A stretch of DNA of 32,500 nucleotides from Neocallimastix lanati (nom. inval.) (taxonomy: Eukaryota > Neocallimastigomycota > Neocallimastigomycetes > Neocallimastigales > Neocallimastigaceae), in NCBI GenBank assembly GCA_016946835.1, contig JACVTC010000136.1, positions 1-32,500 of the forward strand, written 5' to 3'. A program made the position numbers and the translations under genes. This document shows, one piece after another, positions 8,783-17,954 of the stretch (position 1 is its first letter; each line of letters starts with the position of its first letter). The notes beneath the pieces are model-generated. The model was given only the letters and a program-made list of their open reading frames with translations. It searched no databases and had not been told where the DNA came from.

Positions 8783-9085
8783 TTTATGTTAAGGTTTTAG
8801 AGAATTAAATAAAAATAAAGTAAGGAAACACAAATTTTATTTATTTATTTATTATTTTTATTTATAAATTTATTTGATTTTATTTGATGATATTTAAAAA
8901 TTAGTAGCAAAATTTACAACTATTTATACTTTTTTTCAAGGCATAAAAGTTGTTCTTGCCACTAAATTACATTTTATTTATTTTTTTTTTTTAAAAACTA
9001 TTAAATTTAAATTGATTTTTATAATTAATTATATAAAATTTAATTATAACAATATAAATAAAATACATTTATAATATTAATAAAA

Positions 9086-9141
<56 letters not shown>

Positions 9142-9653
9142 TTATTTATTTAAAAATATCTAAAATATTACTAATAAGAATTTATTTAATTGGCTATAAT
9201 TTTTATTACAATCTGTTAAAATATTCAAATAAAAATAAAAATACTATTCTAATATAAAGGTTTTTAATAAAATAAAATATTTTTCAATATAAAATAAAAC
9301 ATTTCGATATAAAATTTTATAATAAAAAGTTAAAATATAATATATAAATTTTTAATTATCAATATATAAAAATATTATTAATATAAATTTTCATTATTAA
9401 TATAAAAAAAATAAGATTTATTATTAATATTGCTAATATAAGTTTTAAATATATAAAAATATTACTATTAATATAAGATTTAATATAAAAATATAAAGTT
9501 TAATATAATTTTTGATTTAATTTTTGATCTTTGGATTTAAAAATTTATTAAAGTACAAAAATAATAATGTACACATAATGTATTAGAAATAAATCGTAGA
9601 TTTAATTAAGAATGCATTATTTAGTACATTCTTATCATTTAAACAAATGTAAA
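8783..9653. other. Intergenic DNA with long T-tract; possible diverged LTR end
   Basis: No gene is seen. A T-run lies at 9090-9139, and the rest is A/T-rich without structure I can read. Directly outside the LTR, 8787-8840 (tgttaaggttttagagaatt...aaacacaaattttattta) resembles the LTR edge at 7731 (tgttatggttcgaggaattc...aaacacaaaa), so an older relative of the LTR may lie here. Low complexity makes this uncertain. Confidence 0.4.
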
Positions 9654-9724
9654 GCGTTAATAGTATAGAGGTAGAATATTTGCCTTCCAAGCAAATGGCC
9701 CGGGTTCGATTCCCGGTTAACGCA
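9654..9724 (+). tRNA. tRNA-Gly (anticodon TCC)
   Basis: A 71-base cloverleaf. The acceptor stem GCGTTAA/TTAACGC pairs over 7 bp with discriminator A. The anticodon stem TTTGC/GCAAA holds loop CTTCCAA with anticodon TCC at 9686-9688, which reads GGA/GGG glycine codons. The T arm is CCGGG-TTCGATT-CCCGG. The internal pol III promoter is visible: an A box in tagtatagagg (9661-9671) and a B box ggttcgattcc (9703-9713). There is no intron and no encoded CCA, as expected for a nuclear gene. Confidence 0.95.
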
Positions 9725-9729
9725 TTAAA

Positions 9730-9733
9730 TTTT
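9730..9733 (+). terminator. RNA polymerase III terminator of tRNA-Gly
   Basis: A TTTT run begins 6 bases after the mature 3' end, the usual position and form of a pol III stop. Confidence 0.75.
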
Positions 9734-9751
9734 ATAAAGTATTTATTCAAA

Positions 9752-10000
9752 ATTTTTTTTCAATTACCATAGTTGTATATTTATTTATTCCAAATGTCAT
9801 TTAGTTTTTGTCAGCGACAAAGAAGTGGAGTCATTTTTGCTTTACTGGGAGTAATTAAAATGATTATCATCCGCAAATCAATCTCTAAAACCATTTTTAT
9901 TTCCAATATTGACACAATATTTATCACAATTATCTAAAACATCCATTATAAATAAATTAAATAAAATAGGAGGAAGTAATTTTCCATATAAATATAGCGT
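9752..10000 (-). pseudogene. LINE (non-LTR) reverse transcriptase fragment
   Basis: On the minus strand, in shifting frames, the fragment reads PPILFNLFI, then DKYCVNIG, then a broken ADD-like motif, then MTFGINK and TTMVIEK. The LINE at 17955-21013 has the same series: SPMLFNLFIND, EKYGVNIG, FADDVV, MTFGIEK, ATMVIKP. It is thus part of the polymerase domain of the same or a closely related LINE family. It is broken by stops and frameshifts and lacks both ends. It stops about 20 bases from the tRNA-Gly terminator. Confidence 0.8.
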
Positions 10001-11104
10001 TTATTAACAATTCTAGGAATAATTTCGTTATAATTTGATATATTTTTTTTTTTACTTGAAAACTTCTATAATCTACTTTCAGTCGATGATTCAAGGCCAT
10101 GAATGAAAATTAAAACAATTTTTTTTATGGTTAGGACCAAAATGACTCGGACCTCTACATACAGTCAATATTTCAAAATAAAAACTAAATTATATAAATA
10201 AAAAATTATTATAAAATTAATATAAAAAGAAAATTAGTAAATGAAGTAAAAAAATACAAAATAAAGTCTTTACTATGGTCTTTTCTTTCGAGATATATAT
10301 ATATTGTATTTTGTTTATTTAACACGGTTTTACAAACTAATGGAAAAAAAAAATTCAAATCATTAGTGAATAGTTTTAATTGTAAAAATTTTGTATAGAA
10401 TTGAATTTTTTTTATGGTTTTCTATTGATATTTAAAATACTTTATCATATATTTATTGGTGAAGAAATAAAAATATTTATAAAAAAAATATTTTTATAAA
10501 AAAGTGTAAAGATTATTAAATATTAAAAGAATATTAACAAATAGAGAAAAGTACATGAGGTGAAAGGAATCAATCCTTATAGGAATAAAAAAGTACCATA
10601 ATTATATATACATCCAAAAAAATAAAAAATACATAATAAATATAACATTACAGTACTATACATGAATGATTCATGAAAAGGATTGAAATATAGGAAAAAG
10701 AAAAAGATATATGAAGGAATAATGATATTATTTCTTAAAATTTTTTTTTTCTTTTAAAATTAATTAATAATTTTGATAACTAAGATCGATTTCAAATAAA
10801 TGCAATAAGCAATTGTATTAAAAAATATTCATTGAGCAATGTTTGAATTTTTTTACCATCTCCCCTGATACCACGAGAATTAGGATGTTCTTTTTTGAGT
10901 GAACCCCAGAAAAGGTGATACGTCCTTAGGGGGAATTCCTATCAGTTATTAATAAAAAAAAAGAAATATAAAAAATTAATATGAATAGCATCTATTAATT
11001 ATAACCCATATATAAAATTTTTAATATTTAAAGTAATGAACCTAATTAATAATAAATCAACAAAGAAAATCTTTAACATATGAATAGTTCAAATGTTTTT
11101 TATT
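10001..11104. other. Intergenic DNA; two short islands of mixed composition
   Basis: No gene is seen. The stretch around 10060-10170 (ctactttcagtcgatgattc...actcggacctctac) may be the upstream continuation of the LINE fragment, but I could not match it. A second island at 10855-10945 (ccatctcccctgataccacg...cgtccttagggggaattcc) stands out from the A/T background. No frame or structure in it is recognised. Confidence 0.4.
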
Positions 11105-11937
11105 TTTTATAAATTTATGTAAATTTAGAATATAAAATTTGGAACAATAATAACTATAAATAAACAACACAAAAACATAAAACAAAAAATATAAAACATA
11201 AAACAAAACACATAAAACAAAAAACAAAAAACAAAAAATATAATAAAAAGATAAATAACATGACAATTTTGGTTTATTTTTTTTATTTTTTAATTTATTT
11301 TTATTTTTAATTTTATTTTAAATTATTTAGTTTTTATTTTTTAATTTTTGTTTTATAACTTTATTTTTATTATAATTTTATTTTATTATATATATATATA
11401 TATTTTTTTTTAATTTTAATTTTTTATTATTCTATTAAATAAGTTAAGTTTTATTTTTTATTATATTAAATTAATTATTTTATTTGTTTGTTTTATATTT
11501 TATTTTATTCATGGTTTTTATTTTTATTTTATTTATTATTTTTTCCTTTCTTTTTTATTTATATTTATATTTATTTTTTATTTTTATTTTTGTTTTATTT
11601 ATTATCTTATAGTTTTTCCTTTCTTTTTTATTATTTTATTTATTTGTTTTATTTTTATTTGTATTTTTATTTTTATTAATTATAACTTCATAAATTATTT
11701 AATAATATTTATTTTGGTAATAGCATATAATAATGAATTTTTATAATTCGAAGATTGATTAAATAATAATTAATATATTTAATAAAATATTTATTATTTA
11801 ATAATATTCTTCGTATTATACTCTATATAAAACTTTTTGGTAATCTCAAACTATTAATAAGAATTTTTTATATCTTATGAATATAATAATGGTTTTAATT
11901 TTATTATTAATTAATCATATTTCCATTTTATATTAAT

Positions 11938-12636
11938 TTAAAATTTTTCTTCATTAACAGTTATACCATTAACTCTAGAATATTCAGAAAGAACACTCAT
12001 ACAGTTGTCATGGTCATATTGTTTTGAATGCTTATTACAAGTAGTAATGATAGTATTATCTTCATAGACACAGTAAACCTTACCATCAACACCAACACAA
12101 TGCTTATCCTTTAAAGAATGAGAAGAAGTTTCTGGATAAAGACAAATGTATTGATACATCACATTGTAAGTAAGAACAATACCATTACGAGCCTTACATT
12201 CTTTTTGATCTTGAATTGCATTAATACTAATTCTTTCTTTATCTGGATAACTTCTAAATCTGTAAGTATATCTTTCACTACCATCATTAGTTAAAGAAAG
12301 AATGTCATAAGAACAAGTTCTGTAATCAAAGTTCTTACTGGACTTATCACATTCTTTGATGTTAGTATATCTTCCATCAATACAATAAACATCGTTATCA
12401 AGATAAAAGCAAGCAGAGTTATCTGGTCTAGCAATATTATTATGTTTGTTTTCATTATATTTGTGAACACAAGCATAAGTAGCATCATCTTCATTCATTC
12501 TGAAATGGAGTTCACTATTTCCATATTTACAGGCTTTCTTGAGATCATCAATAGAAGCGGTGTTGTTTGCAAGAGGAGCAGCATTAACAGCAGAAAGTAA
12601 AGCTAAAGCAGCGAGACAGAAAGTTTTGAAATTCAT
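11938..12636 (-). CDS. Secreted 12-cysteine protein, left copy
   Basis: A 232-residue protein of unknown family. A clear signal peptide (MNFKTFCLAALALLSAVNA, cleavage likely near residue 19-20) predicts export. The mature part has 12 cysteines in two repeats: Cys36, 56, 76, 85, 96, 108 and Cys147, 165, 180, 189, 200, 212. The last four of each repeat have the same spacing (9, 11, 12). They share wording such as VYCIDGRYTNIKEC / VYCVYEDNTIITTC and KNFDYRTC / KQYDHDNC. This looks like a duplicated domain with three disulfides each. There is one N-glycosylation sequon (NNT at 24-26). No catalytic motif, cellulose-binding dockerin or membrane segment is seen. Start and stop are unambiguous, with no intron. 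It differs from the right copy by Ala23 versus Val23. A surface or effector-like role is only a guess. Confidence 0.9.
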   Translation of the reverse strand: MNFKTFCLAALALLSAVNAAPLANNTASIDDLKKACKYGNSELHFRMNEDDATYACVHKYNENKHNNIARPDNSACFYLDNDVYCIDGRYTNIKECDKSSKNFDYRTCSYDILSLTNDGSERYTYRFRSYPDKERISINAIQDQKECKARNGIVLTYNVMYQYICLYPETSSHSLKDKHCVGVDGKVYCVYEDNTIITTCNKHSKQYDHDNCMSVLSEYSRVNGITVNEEKF

Positions 12637-12845
12637 TTTTAATAATATGCTTTTTTTTTTTAATAAATTAAATTATAATTATTTATTTTGTTTGTTTTAT
12701 TTAATTATTTTATTTTTTTAAATAATAATAATATATAAATTATTAATATTATTATATAATTTATGATTTTTATTTATTTTATTTTTTAATTTAGATTTTT
12801 ATTTAGATTTTTATTTTAAATTTGTGTGAAGAATAATAATTTTAC

Positions 12846-12867
12846 GTTCTTTTGAACAATATTTATA
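12846..12867 (-). promoter_or_regulatory. TATA-like box and GTTC-AAAA-GAAC element, left gene
   Basis: On the minus strand TATAAATA (12867-12860) is followed by gttcaaaagaac (12857-12846), an inverted repeat around AAAA. It is about 220 bases upstream of the ATG and is the outermost part shared with the right gene. The position fits a core promoter with a long 5' leader; this is inferred. Confidence 0.5.
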
Positions 12868-12875
<8 letters not shown>

Positions 12876-12902
<27 letters not shown>

Positions 12903-15782
12903 CATAAATTATATTATTTTTTATTTCTTTTGAAATAAAGATTATATTATATTAATATTTTATCAAATTATCATTAATATCAGTATATGAATTGAAATAT
13001 ATTTATTTACAGAAATATGTATGTATTATTATTATATATTTAAATATTGATAAATGGAAATATTAATATAATTCTTAATCTGGATATAATTTACAATTAT
13101 TAATAATACAAAAATGAAAGAAATTTGAAATTTGTATAATTAATTAATATTAAAAAATTATATTAAAAATTAAATAATTAATAGAAAATTAAAGAATAAA
13201 ATAAAATAAAATAAAAAATAAAATAAAATAAAAAAAAAATAAAAATAAAATGTTAAGTACAAAATAATCAAAATAATAATATAATAAAATTTATTATTAT
13301 TTTACATTTGATAACATCTTAAAATATTATATATAAAGTAATTTTAATAAAAATTTTTAATTATAATGTAGTACAAATATTTAATTAATAGAATTGAGTT
13401 ACATTTCAAAATTTTTTTAAAGTTTCTTTTTTTTTTTTTTTTGGAATAAAAATTTTTAATTTTTTATATTCAAATAAGATTGGAAATATATTAAATTTAA
13501 TTTATTTAATTTATTTAATTTATTATAATTTTTAGTTTTTTGATTTTTGGCTAAAAAGTTAAAAAAAAAAAAAAAAAAAAAAAAAACAATAATTGGATGA
13601 AACCAAAAATTATTCCATCTTTTTTTTTTTTTATAATTATACAAAATAATCATATAACCTTTTTAGTATTTTCTGTATTTTTTATTAATAATAAAAAATA
13701 TTTCGAATGTTATTTAATAAAGTTAAATTTCACTTATATGGAATTATTATATAATATAATAATGAAAAAATTTTTTTTCTTCATTCTAATTTTCTTTAAT
13801 GCGAAAAAGAAAAAAACAGAATTTTTAAATTATTAAAAAATTTAAATTTACTATAATATATATTATTTTAATATTAGCATATACAGAAATGTAATTTTTA
13901 TATCGAAATTTAATTTCCTCTTTATTTATTATTATTCAAGCATATTTTAGTATTTTAGGTAATTTTACTATACCACATTAATAATTTATTACATAATATT
14001 ATTACATACACAATTGTTTAGTATCAAATAATAATAATTATTTTTTAGTTCATATATTTTAAAAAGTTACATATAAATTAGTTTCAATGAAGTATTAATT
14101 ATCAATTCTCTATTAATTTTAGAGTCCATTAATCCTTTAAATCTATAATATGATCTATAATAAAAAAAAATATATATTTATTTAATATAATTTATTATTT
14201 TTATGTTTTTTTTTTTTTTTTATTATATGCTTTATATGATTGAATAATTTAATAGTTAATATTAATATTTTATAAAAAATATTAAATTAATATATATTAA
14301 ATACTGATTTGATTTATTGATTATCTTTATTTCTAACAAATAAACAAATAAATTAATATGAAGCATAAATATTTATTAAAATAATATAATAATATCGTAC
14401 ATAAAAAAAAAAAAAACTGGATTTAGATATTAGATTTTAGATTTTATTAATTTTAATAATTAATATTATTATTTAAATGAAGACTAATATGGAAATTTAT
14501 AAATAGTAAAGCTTTATGATATTTATTTATTTAGTTATTTATGTTTAATAATATGGAAAAAATATAAAAAATACAGAAATTTTGTGATAATACATTTTAA
14601 ACAAATAAGTATTAAATAATACAAAATAAATAATAAAAAAAATTAACCTTTTTTTTTTCTATATAATTCTGAAATGTTTTTGTTTTTGTTTTTGTTTTTG
14701 TTTTTTATTATTTTTATTATTATTATTATATAATCAATTTTGTAACCAAAATTTTTTTTAAGGTTAATTATTATTATTAATTTCGATTATATATTATATT
14801 TAAAAGATATATAAATAATCCATTCAAATAAATAAAATATACATTTTTTTTTATTTTAATTTATTAAATTAAATTTTTATAATTTGTATATGTAACATTT
14901 TTAAACATTTTTTGTGCAACATTAAAAACCATTAAAAATTATTTATCAATTTTTTTTTTTCTTTTTTTTTTTTATTACACAGAATAATATCAATTAATTA
15001 ATTTTACCATTTCTTATAGCAGAATTAAAAATAATTAATAATATAATATTAAATTATAATAAAAGCTTCTCAAATTAAATATTACTTCTAATTAATATTT
15101 ATTGTATTTATATCAAAGTAGTAACTTGTTTTTATTTTATTAACTAAAAAATTATTTTTTAAAATAAATATTATTAAAGTAAAATCGAACCTAAAAAATT
15201 GTAATAATTATATATGAATAAAAGAAAAAATTATATATTATTTTAATTGTATCTTTGATATCTGATATCAATATTTTATTTAATAATGTATTAAAAATTC
15301 AAATCCATCCAAAAAAACAAAAAAAAAAAAAAAACTATAGAAATATTCTTGATAGTTTAAATACCTTAATAAAACTTAAATATATAATATATGTATTCTT
15401 ATTTGTAGTTTTGGAATTAATATAATAAAAATTTATAAAATTTAAATTATGTACATTACAAAAAAAAATAATTAATTCTAAAATGCAAAGTTTTTAATAA
15501 ATATTTTAGTAGAAAAAAATTCTGTATTTTTTTAAAAAAAAAAATTAATTATAAAATTTATTATATAATAAGGTTAATTATTTATAATCTTAATAAATAA
15601 TAATAATATGCATATTAAAAAAAAAAAAAAAAAAAAAATTATTATTACTTTGTTATATTCTGTATAATTAATAAAAAAAAAAAATTACTAAAAAAACATT
15701 TGATATAGTTGATTAATCGATATTCAACATTTTTAATTTTTCAATTCTATTTGTTACTTAATAATAATAATAATAATGAAAA
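12876..15782. other. Spacer between the inverted arms, no gene seen
   Basis: About 2.9 kb of A/T-rich DNA with A- and T-runs (13560-13586, 14207-14221, 15620-15638) and a gttttt repeat at 14676-14706. Open frames here are low-complexity Phe/Lys/Asn strings. As the space between two divergent genes it may hold upstream regulation, but I see no repeated site beyond the promoter-like elements at its edges. Confidence 0.6.
14676..14706. repeat. (GTTTTT)n short tandem repeat
   Basis: About five copies of the 6-base unit gttttt in a row. Confidence 0.8.
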
Positions 15783-15787
15783 AAAAG

Positions 15788-15809
15788 TATAAATATTGTT
15801 CAAAAGAAC
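15788..15809 (+). promoter_or_regulatory. TATA-like box and GTTC-AAAA-GAAC element, right gene
   Basis: TATAAATA at 15788-15795 and gttcaaaagaac at 15798-15809, identical in order and spacing to the left copy, about 215-235 bases upstream of the ATG. Confidence 0.5.
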
Positions 15810-16024
15810 GTAAAATTATTATTCTTCACACAAATTTAAAATAAAAATCTAAATAAAAATCTAAATTAAAAAATAAAATAAATAAAAATCATAAATTATA
15901 TAATAATATTAATAATTTAAATATTACTATTATTTAAAAAAAAATAAAATAAAATAAATAAATAAAACAAACAAAATAAATAATTATAATTTAATTTATT
16001 AAAAAAAAAAGCATATTATTAAAA

Positions 16025-16723
16025 ATGAATTTCAAAACTTTCTGTCTCGCTGCTTTAGCTTTACTTTCTGCTGTTAATGCTGCTCCTCTTGTAAACAACA
16101 CCGCTTCTATTGATGATCTCAAGAAAGCCTGTAAATATGGAAATAGTGAACTCCATTTCAGAATGAATGAAGATGATGCTACTTATGCTTGTGTTCACAA
16201 ATATAATGAAAACAAACATAATAATATTGCTAGACCAGATAACTCTGCTTGCTTTTATCTTGATAACGATGTTTATTGTATTGATGGAAGATATACTAAT
16301 ATCAAAGAATGTGATAAGTCCAGTAAGAACTTTGATTACAGAACTTGTTCTTATGACATTCTTTCTTTAACTAATGATGGTAGTGAAAGATATACTTACA
16401 GATTTAGAAGTTATCCAGATAAAGAAAGAATTAGTATTAATGCAATTCAAGATCAAAAAGAATGTAAGGCTCGTAATGGTATTGTTCTTACTTACAATGT
16501 AATGTATCAATACATTTGTCTTTATCCAGAAACCTCTTCTCATTCTTTAAAGGATAAGCATTGTGTTGGTGTTGATGGTAAGGTTTACTGTGTCTATGAA
16601 GATAATACTATCATTACTACTTGTAATAAGCATTCAAAACAATATGACCATGACAACTGTATGAGTGTTCTTTCTGAATATTCTAGAGTTAATGGTATAA
16701 CTGTTAATGAAGAAAAATTTTAA
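16025..16723 (+). CDS. Secreted 12-cysteine protein, right copy
   Basis: Second copy of the protein at 11938-12636, again 232 residues with the same signal peptide, two six-cysteine repeats and C-terminus (VNEEKF). The only amino-acid difference I find is Val23 for Ala23, three residues past the likely signal cleavage site, plus at least one synonymous change (the aat Asn codon in TNIKEC, aac in the left copy). The ATG at 16025 is preceded by an A-rich leader (attattaaaa). The gene points away from its twin, so the two are head-to-head with 3.4 kb between their starts. Both copies look intact and both retain the same upstream 240 bases, so both could be expressed. Family and function are not recognised. 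Confidence 0.9.
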   Translation: MNFKTFCLAALALLSAVNAAPLVNNTASIDDLKKACKYGNSELHFRMNEDDATYACVHKYNENKHNNIARPDNSACFYLDNDVYCIDGRYTNIKECDKSSKNFDYRTCSYDILSLTNDGSERYTYRFRSYPDKERISINAIQDQKECKARNGIVLTYNVMYQYICLYPETSSHSLKDKHCVGVDGKVYCVYEDNTIITTCNKHSKQYDHDNCMSVLSEYSRVNGITVNEEKF

Positions 16724-17434
16724 ATTAATATAAAATGGAAAAATGATTAATTAATAATATAATTAGAACCATTATTATATACAAAAGATATAAAAAATTC
16801 TTATTAATAGTTTGAGATTACCAAAAAGTTTTATATAGAGTATAATACGAAGAATATTATTAAATAATAAATATTTTATTAAATATATTAATTATTATTT
16901 AATCAATCTTCGAATTATAAAAATTCATTATTATATGCTATTATCAAAATAAATATTATTAAATAATTTATGAAGTTATAATTAATAAAAATAAAAATAC
17001 AAATAAAAATAAAACAAATAAATAAAATAATAAAAAAGAAAGGAAAAACAATAAAGATAATAAATAAAACAAAAATAAAAATAAAAAATAAATATAAAAA
17101 TAAATAAAAAAGAAAGGAAAAATAATAAATAAAATAAAAATAAAAACCATGAATAAAATAAAATATAAAACAAACAAATAAAATAATTAATTTAATATAA
17201 TAAAAAATAAAACTTAACTTATTTAATAGAATAATAAAAAATTAAAATTAAAAAAAAATATATATATAATAAATAAAATTATAATAAAAATAAAATTATA
17301 GTAATAAAATTAATTCAAAAATTAAATTAAAAAATAAAAACTAAATAATTTAAAATAAAATTAAAAATAAAAATAAATTAAAAACTAAATAAAAAAAATA
17401 AACCAAAATTGTTGTGGTATTTATCATTTTATTA

Positions 17435-17465
<31 letters not shown>

Positions 17466-17538
17466 GGTTTTTGTTTATTTATAGTTATTATTGTCCCAAA
17501 TTTTATATTCTAAACTTATATAGGTTTATAAAAAATAA

Positions 17539-17954
17539 GTAAATAAAAAAATCAAATCAAATCATATATAAAATAAAAATCATAATCAAAATAAAATAAA
17601 AATCATTGTTAAAATATAATAATAATTAATATAATAAGAAATAAATAATTAAAAATTAATAAAATCAACTTATTTAATAAATAATAAAGATTATAATTAA
17701 AATAATGATAAAAGTAAAAATTAAAATTAAAAAATTTAGATTTAAAGTTTAAAACATAAATCTTTTGGTGATGCATTAAACCTTTAATAAGATTAGTCAT
17801 AAGTAATTGATAAATATCCTTAAAGGAATTTCCATCGTATATTGAAAGAAAATGACTATTTATTTTTGATATATAGGAAATACCATTTTCATCAGTATAA
17901 AATGATTTATTATCTTTATAATTAATGTTAAAAAAGATTTTTTAGCATAATTTA
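17539..17954 (-). other. A/T-rich gap with a short unidentified coding-like remnant
   Basis: On the minus strand about 17725-17925 reads NYKDNKSFYTDENG... then INSHFLSIYDGNSFKDI and NLIKGLMHHQKIYVLNF without a stop for some 65 codons. Its residue mix is far less simple than other chance frames here. It is closed upstream by TAA and downstream by low-complexity sequence. It may be a fragment of a gene or mobile element; I do not recognise it. Confidence 0.35.

Larger units (their letters stand above)
11105..12875. repeat. Left arm of a large inverted duplication
   Basis: This arm is the reverse complement of 15783-17538. The match runs from just outside the TATA-like element (12867) through the whole gene and about 800 bases beyond its stop. 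The coding part is nearly identical, while the far part shows small indels; for example, a run of aaaacata-type units at 11160-11250 faces a T-run in the right arm. Edges are estimated by eye to within about 15 bases. Confidence 0.9.
15783..17538. repeat. Right arm of the large inverted duplication
   Basis: Reverse complement of 11105-12875. The match begins at aaagtataaatattgttc (15785) and fades after tttataaaaaata (17537). The T-run at 17438-17465 is absent from the left arm. Sequence beyond both ends is unrelated between the arms. Confidence 0.9.

Noticed and set aside
8782-9654. Ty3-style insertion at a pol III start site
   Set aside because: The LTR ends about 870 bases from the tRNA, far from the one or two bases typical of yeast Ty3.
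9654-9724. tRNA-Gly as primer tRNA of the Ty3 element
   Set aside because: Its 3' end (TTAACGCA) does not match the primer site complement (TATCTCCACCA).
11488-13836. Several 60-80 codon frames made of Phe, Tyr, Leu, Ile, Lys and Asn
   Set aside because: They translate A/T simple repeats and have no conserved features; equivalent frames in the two arms change freely.
11105-17538. Inverted copies as a palindromic assembly artefact
   Set aside because: The arms differ at several bases and indels and enclose 2.9 kb of unique sequence, so a simple hairpin artefact is unlikely, although long reads would settle it.
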